The notes under the pieces were generated by a model. The model was not told where the DNA came from. It saw nothing but the letters and a program-made list of their open reading frames with translations, and did no database searches. From the NCBI RefSeq assembly GCF_022539315.1, contig NC_066314.1:41229180-41293179 (forward strand): 64,000 nucleotides of DNA, in the 5' to 3' direction. Source of the DNA: Serinus canaria (taxonomy: Eukaryota > Chordata > Aves > Passeriformes > Fringillidae). A program made the position numbers and the translations under genes. Each line of letters opens with the position of its first letter. Position 1 is the stretch's first letter. This document shows positions 50,241-61,100 of the stretch, piece by piece.

Positions 50241-52054
50241 GTAAATCATTTTACTCCACTCTGTGAGCAGTCACAGGTCTGTGCTTAAAAAGAAAATGTT
50301 TGCCAGGGAATTTAAATAAATATTTATGGTTTTCCTCAAAGAGTTTTCTTTCTAGGTGAAAATATAATCTAGAAGGAGATAATCTAATAAATATTTCTAG
50401 TCAGAGTTTTAACTCTTACATTTCTTACTAACTACAGAGTAATTAGGCAAGATTTTTAACCAGATATTCACTCTAATCAGATTAAAAGTCCTACTATTAT
50501 CTTCTTTACTCTAAGAAGCCCATTTAAAAAATGAAGTAACAGCATTATCATTCCCAGTTTGACCTACCTTTGACCCAAAATTCCCCTCACTTTTTACTTC
50601 AGTTTTGATATGATTCACTGGAAATTATTTTTAACTCCTCTGAACTGTCTAGTTACTGTGAATTTCACATGTAGGCTGGTACATGCTCCCTAATTACCAT
50701 TGATAACTCTTTGGATGTTTCCTAACATCATTGTTAGGAAATATAGGCAAATCCTTTGTCTTCTAGCTCAGCTAATCAGGTGCTGTAAAGCCTCAAAACA
50801 CGACATTTTACCATATAGGGTGAGTATTCTATTATTTGGGATAGTTTTTGTAAATATTAGTTGCACAACTGCTGTGTTATAACCAGTCTTTCTCGACAGA
50901 ACATCTGATAGTTGCATTATGTATTGTTCTCTATATGATCTGAGAAACTCCAGCTGTCAGTCCTCCATAAGATTTTTTGCATACCCAGTCAATTGGGGAA
51001 TAAATTACTACATGATATTTTAATGACTCGGATGCTCCATACAGAAGCAGAGTAGGTGATTTTTTTTGTCTAACACATTTTGTCAAAGAACATACTTTAA
51101 TGGTGTTTTAGAAGATTAGCCATATTCATTTGGAGCTAAGCTTATTACTAAGTCAATCTTTTAAATCCTGGCTTCTATGCATCTGATAACAACACAGACA
51201 TGGCCCTTCAGTGTAAACAGTGCTCCTGTTTAAAAATAAGCATCATGATGTAGGTCTTTCGTCCTCTTTTCACAGGGTCTTACCCTATTGAAAGTATATG
51301 GATTGACCTATCTATAAATAATTTATATAACCTTCAAATTAAAACAACGCAGTCATTCTTTTTACCTCCCTTGACTTCAAGACTTTAGACATGAAGCACT
51401 GGATTGCAGTACAGAATTTGTCTGCAGCTTTTTGTGATGTATTATTCAAGAAGTCTGCCGTTAGCTACAGTATATACTGCAGTACCAGCTGCTGGTGCAA
51501 CATAAATAGAGAGCTGCCACTTCTCCACTCTGTGATCAGAGTGTATGCTGGGTTAGTTTATGTAGTGAAGAAAGCATCTGGCAAGTAGCTTTGCTCAGGT
51601 CTCTCCTAGTGGGGCTGGTTTAAACTCAGAATTTAACTATGTGATAGGCTCCTCAGCTGAAGAGCAAGGCCTTAACTTCTCCTGGGTGTCACAGACCTGC
51701 AGATCCAGCTGTCCGACCCATGTGAATGGCAGAGGAGCTGTGAATGTGAGAGAGAGAAGCGTACGTTCCAAATATTTGGCAATCCAGCCAGACCAGAGGA
51801 GTTCTTTTCCCTACTCATAAAATACAGGAGGCATTCTTACACTTTCCCTAAAGGGGAACTCCAGAGATATCCATGGCCGTGTTGGTCTTGGCATTCAGTC
51901 AGAACAGTAGCTATGCTGCCAGAGGCTTCCTGACCTAAAGAAATAGCTTTTGTGACAGGCAGGAAGAGACAAGGGAGTGTTTGGGAACTATGCCTGGCAG
52001 GATGCATCCATAGGACAGTAAAGGCCCAACAGTTTTTTCTGTCCTCTCCCACAG

Positions 52055-52550
52055 ACAATTTTTATTGATGGCTGTCATAGACATTCCAATTCCAGCAGAG
52101 AGGAAACAGCTCTTATTTTTATTAACTGCTTTTTTGTCCCTGAGTTACTACTGTAGGTGAGTCTTTATTCCTTAACTGCCTTGAAAGGCCAAGTAGTAGC
52201 ACTGCCTTTATGTGTATTCCATGACTTCCTCTGAGAAATCTCCCTACACCATAGCCTGAAGAGGGCCTCTGGGAACATAAATCTCAAAGGTTTTGAGAGA
52301 GTCCAGATGGCCCTGGTAGGAAAGGGTGGTTTTCACTGATGTATTCTCATTGCACTATGACTAATGTGTGCTGGACAGTAGGAAGGCCTGGCCAAGATGT
52401 AAATATTCTCTGTTGTTTTCTATTAGTTTTCCAAGAGGGCAGTCAGTCCTTGAAGTTGAAGTCAAGCATGGGCTGGTTTTCAGGGACAACACATTTTGTA
52501 CTCGCCGAAAGGAAAATATTTTCATATTTGATAATAAAATATTTCTGCAC
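52055..52550 (+). other. Candidate two-exon transcript end with polyadenylation site
   Basis: Exon one, 52055-52156, lies between a near-ideal acceptor (TTTTTTCTGTCCTCTCCCACAG) and donor (TGTAG followed by GTGAGT). After a 270-base intron a second strong acceptor (GTTGTTTTCTATTAG) opens at 52427. AATAAA lies at 52533-52538, a CA cleavage candidate near 52549, and a GT-rich element at about 52560-52575, a textbook layout for a 3' end. An ATG at 52068 opens a frame with a hydrophobic stretch (KQLLFLLTAFLSLSYYC). It continues in phase into exon two and would reach a TGA only at 52575, after the predicted cleavage. That favours a non-coding transcript, or a weak polyadenylation site. No family was recognised. 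Confidence 0.3.
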
Positions 52551-54366
52551 TTCAAAACAGTGTGTCTGTTCTCTTGACTTCTAGGGAGAAATTTTAGCTG
52601 TCTGCCTTCCATCTCTGCTCCCCAATTTTGGTGGCCTGCACCTTGATCTAGGCAAGGAGGATCTCTGCTCCAGCTGGGGGAGCATTTGATATGAGCCTCA
52701 AGTCGTGTACTTAGGAGAATAAATACATAATAGAGATAATGTGAGGCTGGGCAGTGAGCACCAAGGGGTAGGAGGCAAGACAACCCCCACAGGCTTGGGT
52801 TTGGAGGAAACTTGGAGGAAAGTAGATGGGTGGTTATATTTTAGTCACTTACTCACAAACAAGAGTTTTGGGTTTTTTTTATGGAAGAGAGCAGGGAAGA
52901 CCTGCGTGGGCTGAGCACTCTTAAAAAAAATTTTAGTGGCAACAGAGGGAAAGCCTCCATAGGCAAATGAGACAGAGAAGGGAAAGGAAAAACTGTGCCA
53001 GAATGAGAAATCAGAGTTGTCTTGAGGAGTATGGAGGGTTATGGGGTGTGCTTGGTGCAGTTGCCAGCAAGAAGCTCTGGGATGAGTGTTGGATGGTACC
53101 ATACTCCTGGAAGCCCCAAGAAGAGCATGGTGTGAACAAGTCCATCAAAGGCTGGAGGGAGCTTGCAAGTCTGCTAAATTGCAAGGAAGGAGCATCTGTA
53201 GAAAATGGTGGTCAGAAACAGCAGCTCAGCTGTGGATATGTTGGGGGACAAATTACATACGTGTAATTTTGCACTGAAAGTCAACTGCAAAACCTTAGTT
53301 CAAATTTCTTTTTCTTGGTACACTTTTGGATGCTCCAGCAAAAGTAACTAAATATGTCTCATGAACGTTAAAATGAAGGAGGATGTATCAGGGTTATCTG
53401 TATCTAGGATATTTTTAAGTTGCATGGGATTAATAGCAAGGATAGTATAAAAATTTTGTGCTAAATTTGGTCACCAAGTTTAAAATTAGAAGATGTTACT
53501 TTTTGCACAAGTTTAGTTAAATGTATTAATTTCATTTATCTGAAAATAAGTGTTTTACTTTTGTGATACTTGTGGCATCTGTTTCTTCAGCCACGATACT
53601 TTGCAAATCTTTTTAAAAATTTATGTTTGGGACAAACTTCTTCAGATTAAGGGTGGAGGTCTTTGGTTTCTGATTATTTTATTGCTGGACAGCTGTTCTG
53701 TGCCAGTCTCTGCTTGTGTCTCCTGTTTGATCAAAACCAAATTTAAAAAAAGAAAAAAACAACCCAAATCCATACATGCAGATGTTAAATAAATTTTGAA
53801 CGTGCTGTTTTTAACTCAGAATCAAAGTGCACTATGCTTACTGGGCAGCAGGGATGATAACTAGGCCTATTGTCACTGAAGAGCATTCCCAGGGTGGCTC
53901 AGAAAACAACCTCCTAAAATTATTATATTGTCTGGACCATATTATCAGGAAAATGAGAAGCAACAAGTTATTTATGATTATGATGATTTCAGTAACAGCA
54001 ACTGGAGCTTTCCTCAGCCATGTGTAATGGAAGCAAAATGCATGGGGTTTATTTTATTAATTCTATTTCTAGAATAAAATACGGTATAGGAAAGTATGCA
54101 ATGATAAAGGGAAATGGAAATTTAATACAGTGCAAGTATCATTAGTGGCACCTTTACTGTATTGCATTGACTGACTAACTTGCATTGTTACACTAATGCT
54201 GTATTCAATAATATTCATGTTAATCACTAAAAAAACTGAGGTGTAATTAATGAAATAAATTAGTTTTTGGTTGAAATCAAATAATATTAGCACCTCACCA
54301 GAAAAGTCTCTTTTTTTCTCAGACATCTGCATTAACACCCTTAAAAACTGCTTGTTTAGCTTACAG

Positions 54367-54466
54367 GGCAGTATGCTCTTACTACTGCTCTTCAGTCCTT
54401 TAGTGAAATGCACTGGGGAGCTGAATGTTGTCAGCCTGGACCAGGACATGCTTTTAAGCTCTTCAT
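54367..54466 (+). other. Exon-like segment with signal-peptide-like frame
   Basis: The acceptor ends TTTAGCTTACAG and the donor is CAT followed by GTAAGTAAG. An ATG at 54373 starts MLLLLLFSPLVKCTG, which looks like a secretory signal peptide, then ELNVVSLDQDMLLSSS. The phase carries into the acceptor at 55502 for an 83-residue total ending at TAG 55657-55659. A second frame of the same exon is also open and joins 50123-50240 in phase. The two models are mutually exclusive. I do not recognise either product. Confidence 0.25.
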
Positions 54467-55501
54467 GTAAGTAAGAATGGAATGCTCTGGGGTCAGGCAA
54501 CACACTTAAATCAGCCTTTATCTCAAACTGGGCTATGTAAGAACAAACAAAAGAAGTATTTATTTACCAAATGTAAATACATGACACTGTTTCTCAAATA
54601 TTCAGAACTAGAAGGAAGTAACGTGTGTCTATATAGCATTTTAGCCTTTAAGGGCCATTTCACCCTTCAGAGGTCATCTAGGAAGGTGAAAGATGCTTCA
54701 CAACCTTCATGTCTGAAGTCTCTTTTGCAAACAACCTGACTTAGTCTGACTACATTTGTGGAAGAAAATCCTGGATTTGCTGTTCCTGCTTCTCAAACAC
54801 CATAATTCTCCTGATGAGACTTAACAGAATTAAAGTTCACTCTGTAAGACACAGGAATTTTGGGCAAAGTTTCAAGTTTGCTGCCACCAGAGAAGTGTCT
54901 GCTTAATCTAACCTGGAAAAGTTAATGTTTCTTGGGTGTCATCCAGGGCTAACTTTATTTTTCCATAGAGCAAATGAAAGATTATTTTCAAGGTGAGCTG
55001 AGCAAGTATCTAAGTCATTCATTGTAGGGTAAAAGCATTTCCTATTCCCTAAATCAATGAATGTTATCCCTTCACATTGACCTGTTATTTTCTAGAAATA
55101 GCATTTTCACAACATGGTTGCAGATAAAGTATGTTGGTTACACCCCTAGATTTTCACAACAAACAGCATTAGCCTGGTTTAGACTGTGCCTACTGAAAAA
55201 TAAAGGACTGTATCATACAGGCAGGTAACATTTGTAAATGTTCTGGTTAAGCAAAAAAAAAAGTTAACATAATTTGTTTAACTTAAAAGCATCAGTTTGA
55301 TTTAGAACCCTTTATTCCTTCACAAACAATTGATCTCCACATTCATCACAGAGTGTCTCAATACTTGGCTACAACCCTGAGTTTAGCAGCTTATGCATAA
55401 ATATGTTCCACAGAAATGAGAAGTGGCAACCTATGCAAAACTTGCATCTACTTTTCCATCTGCTTTTCTTCTATTTTGTGTCTTTCCCCCTTCCTTACAA
55501 G

Positions 55502-55659
55502 GGCCAAGTGGATTGTGCAGAACTTCAGGAGGAAAGCAATTTGCATACACAAGTGCAAACAGAGTGACACTGGAGAGCAAGAGAGAGGCAATTCGATTAT
55601 CTCTCTTACTTAAAGCTGAGAAAATCTCTGATCTGAGGGGATTACTCAGAACATCTTAG
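55502..55659 (+). other. Exon-like segment after a very strong acceptor
   Basis: A long pyrimidine run (about 55452-55496) ends CTTACAAG at 55501, one of the best acceptor-like sites in the window. No donor follows within the open part, so it would be a terminal exon. An ATTAAA lies at 55972-55977. Two frames are open: one to TAG 55657-55659 (continuing the signal-peptide frame) and one to TAA near 55611. The two readings cannot be told apart from sequence alone. Confidence 0.22.
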
Positions 55660-58088
55660 GAGGCTGTAAAAACCTTACCCTGATAAAAGTCACTTTGCAT
55701 ATATCATGTAACCTTCCTGTGTGAAAAAGTGTTTCCCTCTCCCCTTCTCCTGCTAAATTCTGGCTTGCTCCATATAGTATCTAAAGCCTCTAGGATTTCT
55801 GCAGCTTCAGGAGACAATCTACAGAATCCCAAGGAATCTGCATTACCATCTCTGGGGTTTGGCTGGGCTTTGTGTTCCTTGTAGACTGCTCTGGGGATTG
55901 TATACACTTCATGCCAGCGTGTTGATGGATGTTTTGTGATGCTATATAAATATTTCTTATTTTTGTGTTATATTAAACATTACAGGTGGAGAGTAGGTAT
56001 TTCATGTCTCAGCTAGGGTGATTGTGACAGACCTTATCAGAAAGGTCAAGTTAAAATAACTCTTTACATTTTAAAATTCACTTCTATTTAGGACACCAGA
56101 AAAATGCTGAGAATGCCACATTACTTAGTCTACTTATTCTTTGTTTATATGCTTTGTGGCTGTGCCACTTTCCCTGAATATTCTCTTATGAAGGCACATG
56201 TACATATTCAGAGAAACGCATATCACACTACAGGACACAGCTTTGTTCTAGCTCATTTGCTTTGTTGGTGCCTGGTGTAGTAATTTTCAATTTAAAAAAG
56301 GCACTATGTTCTATTTCTGTAGGGCCACAAGAACAGGATTTTATAAAGAGCTATTCCCAAGGGCAAGTCTGTGGGAAAAGTTGTAATAAACTGCCTCCCA
56401 CCATTGTATTGTCCAGCAGACAAAAAATAAACAAATACATGTCTTCCTTTCTTTTTAAAGAAACATGTATCATTGCAATTCTTTTTTTTTAATCTCCATG
56501 TATTATGAGTAATGTACATGAATAAAAACCACTCAAATCTTATTGCACACAGTTGCAGGATCACCAAAAATAAGACTCATCTCTCAGAAAAGAAATAACA
56601 CTCTCCCAATTCATTGTGAAAAGGTCAACAATCTTAATACCATTAAAAATCTTTTTAAGTGGTCTTCTAGTACTTCTTTTACTATCACTTTTCTTTAATA
56701 AAGCAGCTCTAATTCAAGATGACCACTTAATAGCACAACATTCAAAGATAATGGCATATTATCTCATTTACTAGGAAATCGTGCAGAAGAATTTTTTTCC
56801 ACAGAACACATTTTTTATTCTTCTTCTTTTCTTTATATTTTCACATTATTCTTTAAAAACACCAAAAGAGCCTGTACAGCTACAAAACACAGAAACACCT
56901 AAAGCTACTTCTTGAGAAAGTTTACCTGCATGGGGAGAATTTCCAAAAGGCATTAAAGCCATAGTCTTTTTTGGGGAAGACATCAACAGAAAAAACATGG
57001 CTCAAAGAGAGGCAAGGATGATCCCCTCAGCCCAAACACCATTTTATTCTTGGGAAGAAAGCACAGAACAAGATATTTAGGGGATTTCAGGTACCTGGGT
57101 GCAGCATCACCCCTCCTTCATGCAAGAATTGAGAAAGAAATCTAGGCCAGGAATATGATTTAGGGGCCCAAGCCATAAAAAGCCAGGGCTTTCCTGAAAA
57201 CCAGCAGGCTTGGGAGCCCTTGGCTCACTCACAGAAACCTTCTGGAGGTACTGAGCCAAGATGTGGTATCATACCCTTTTGGACCAAATTCTCTTGGGTA
57301 GCTTTTGCTCTCTCTCTAGGTAATAAAAGCTATTGCTAAATAAGACAAAACTAAGCCTACCCAATAATTATTCATTGAAAAGAATTTTTCTATTTAAAGG
57401 GAAAACTATTTTTTGTATTTTTATTTTTGGGCAATCTCAGAGGACTACTCTTTATGAAAAGTTCCCTCAAGCAAAGAAAACAGCAGACAGCAGAAGCCTG
57501 TCTGCAAAGTTTGTTTTTGATATAAAAATATAATCCTAAAAATAGAAACATAAACGGGAACCGTGACAGATGATGCAGACTCAGTTCTGCAATGCCAGGT
57601 TTTGGTAGGTGAGTGGCAGGTTCAAAGATCCTCTTTGGAATTTGAAAAAGATGGGTGTGTCCCCAGCTCAGAGCAAGCCGAGAGCTATTCAGGAGGACAA
57701 ACTGCCAGTGACCTCACTCTGCTTTTTCCTCAGGCCTGATCTTCTTTAGTACATAATAAACTTGAAAATTCTTTCCTAAATTCTTTTTTGGGAACAAACT
57801 TGTCAGTTCTACCTCTGTGATGGAGCCCAGGAAGTGCTTAGGTCCAGCAATGATTTCTCAAAATTTCTTTGGATGAGGTCTGAATCTCTCTGCTCCACTC
57901 TGCCTTTAACAATGCCCCAGCAGGTTCAGAGTGCTCAGCTAAATCTCCTCACCTTTACTCCATGCTTCAGTGAATGGAATGTGTACCATGAGCATCCCAC
58001 CATCCTGGTGGGCTCTTCAGCAATCTCAATTTGGTGCTTTCAAGGGCACAATCAGAACAAAACAGTACAGCTTTCAGCTGGGTACTGC

Positions 58089-58140
58089 CTCGGCATGCAT
58101 GCTCACCGTACTCGGCATGCGTGCGGCTCGCGTGCTTCGA
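58089..58140. other. Local CpG cluster with a duplicated motif
   Basis: Eight CpGs fall in about 52 bases, within a region that is otherwise strongly CpG-depleted. CTCGGCATGC occurs twice, at about 58090 and 58111, as part of an imperfect 22-base tandem. It is far too short for a CpG island. It may be unmethylated regulatory DNA or a recent local duplication. Confidence 0.6.
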
Positions 58141-61100
58141 GGAGCATCACCATCTGCAGTCACACTGTGACCCTTGCTCAGCAACTTGGCCTGGGCTTCA
58201 GAGAATGCTCCCAGGGGACATTGTCACTGGCAGTGTAGATGAAGCTAGAATCCAGTAATACGTGCTTTCAGCAAAAACTGCAGCTTAAAAAGCTGGGTGC
58301 TGTTTCAAGGTCAACTTCAGAGATATGTTGGGGTTAAATGAAGGCATAAGAGAGACAATTTTATTCAGAGAAAAAACATCATGTAAACTAAGGTGAATAG
58401 ATACATTTGATACTTCCTTCCCAGGCATTATTGAAATAGATTTGGACCAGCCTGTTCTCTCTCTTTTTCCCCCATTTTCAGTACCACTGGTGTGACATTT
58501 ATTCATATAAAACTTCTAGGGGTATCTACTTAGATTTAGCTCAATGTGTATGTGAATACTTGATGAGTGTTTCGAGTTTTCACAAGATTATGAGGGAATT
58601 ATTTCCATCTTGCATCTTTAAAATAATAGCCAACATATTTTAACAGGAAGTACATTTTGCTTTTGAAATGCAGAATTACTCAAGCAGTGACTGAAATGCT
58701 GCTTACTTCATAGGCTGTGTTCATGGCACTTCTGTATATTTCACTGCTGTTTCATGCAGTGAAAGATGATGTCAGTTTTGATTAGTGTGATGTGATTTTT
58801 TTAGTATTCAGGTAAGACCCTGCAAAATATACTCTTTCTGATGAAAATTATCTGATGCAGCTTGTTAGCAAGCAATGCCTGAGTAAAAAGAAAAAGCTGC
58901 TTCTATTTGAGGTCGAGTTATTTTTAGCGTGCCTTCCCTTGAAGTTAAGTTTATGCAGCTTCATTCACGCAGGAGTTTTTATAGATTTTTCTGAGGGGGG
59001 ATGGGAAAGGGAGGATGGGAACAGTGTAGTAGTAACTCCCTAGTTATTTGCAGGCTTTCTGACTAAGATATTTATACTCTCTATCCGTAGTGATTCCTCC
59101 AGCTTAGCACATTATGGATTCAGATAAAAATATTGTTAATTTAAAAATGATCCGATTGTGAAAACTGTCAAAAATTGCGGTTTTGTATACAAAAATACTT
59201 TTATTGTGTTGGCATACCCAATCCTTGAGTTAAGCAAAGGAGAAAGGAGTTAACACGCTAAACATATCTAAGTGGCTGCTGTTGGCTGTTCCTCACAGTA
59301 TTTCAGAAATATTCCATATGGAAGGAAGCAGATTTGATAAGGTTCCTCGAGAGGGAATCAAAAAAGGATGAAAGAGGATGAAAAAAGACAGAGAATCTTC
59401 TGTCATAATTAGAAGCACTTGGTCCCTCAGTTTTGACAAGTTTGCCAAGAGCAAAAGTAAGTTTCCTAGGAAGGGATGGTAGAGAGGAAAGAGAGATGAC
59501 AGAAATTTTGTCAGTCTGAGATACTAGACTCAGAAAAATAAAAAATGTGAAATCAGTCTTTGACATGAAGATTTTTGAGGAATAAATACTATTGTATGTG
59601 TTTGAGGTCTTTTTGCCCTTGTCATGTTGTTAGGGTGTTTTTAAATTTTATTATGTAGTATTTCTCCAATGAAATTATATAGATTTAACATTTATGTGTG
59701 GAATTTGTAAACAGTGAAGTAATTCCATATGTAAACAGTCTCCTACAGACAATTGTCATTATTGATTAATGCCATATCTGAATTAAATTTGAATTCTACT
59801 GTAAAAGAGTTTGGTTTGATTTTGAACAGAAGGCTATGTGTATGGTCTCAGTTAATATCTCTGGGCATTCCTCTTTCACCTGGACTGTCATGGTTCTTTG
59901 TCATGTTTTTCCTCTCTGACCTGTTTCTGTCACATACCTCTTGCAATCCATAGAAAGTATTGCAAAATCCTACACTCAGACTTTATATTTGCATCCCCCT
60001 AGGCTGAAGCTGCATGTCTGTGAGCATCTGAGTTGATCTTGCAACCTGCCAGAGCAGATGGAAGGCAGTTCTTGCCTCACCAGGTCCTCCTCCTCCTCAT
60101 TCCCAGCTCCTCTCACCCAGTCTTGCCTGGGAAGGGCCCTTGTGCTGGGTCCTCCTCCCACCCTTCCACATCCTGACCCAGCTGCTCCTTTTTGAGAGGA
60201 GGCAAAGCTTTCTGGGAGCCAGAAAGAGTTAAGTGGAACCACCTAAGAGAGACATGGTGCGTTGGACAGTTTGGTGGGGATGAGCAAAGGAGGAGAGGGC
60301 AGAGGGAGGTTTGGACATGTGCAGGGTGTGTGTGATCAAAGGCAGTAGGAGAATAGAATGAGGGTTGGGCACACCATCATTGAGGACAGGAGAGAGGATG
60401 GTCATGGAGGGCCAGCCAGAAACTCTGAGGCTCTTCTGGTATTGTTTGTGGAAGGAGCAATGCTGGGAGCTTGGTGCAAACTGTGATGCTGCCAGGAGTC
60501 CCCCGAGCTGAGAGCTGTTCTGGCTCCCTTCTAGCCTTGCTGTGCACAGCTTTCATTTGCTCCCAGCTTTCACTGAGAACAGGGAAAGCCTCAACATTAG
60601 CTGAATGGATATGTCTTTCTGTTGGAGGTCTGCTAAGTGCTAAGCTGCCCTGAAATGTACTTTTGATCCTGTAAGCTTAGTGAAGGCAGAAGATAGGGCA
60701 GGATTATAGAAGGGCCTTGATTTTCTCTTGATACTTGGGTGTTACCTTACTAAGTAGATTGCCAATTTGTAGATTCCCTGGTCTACAACCTATCTCACCC
60801 ATAAATGTACTGCTGTTTCAGAGTATGCCCTGCCTCAGGGCTTGTTGTGACTTCTAGCAATAGGTGATCATTAACTATTTTTTATTTCAATCAAAAAACG
60901 ACTTTTTGTGTGACAAACTTTTTTAAGTGACAAACTATTTACATGGTTATAAATAAGTTAAAATATGAACAGAGGGAGCAGCTCTAAATCTCTAACCTGG
61001 GCTTTATGTCAGGGTCTGCTTTTCAGAAGTTATGGAGAAGAAAGCTGCCTGCAGTCTTCAATGGCTGTATTTGATGCTCAGCACTTAAGTGAGGTTCTGC

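Noticed and set aside
57834..58238. 134-codon plus-strand frame
   Set aside because: Two other frames overlap it over much of its length and it has no motif. The CpG cluster inside it is the more notable feature.
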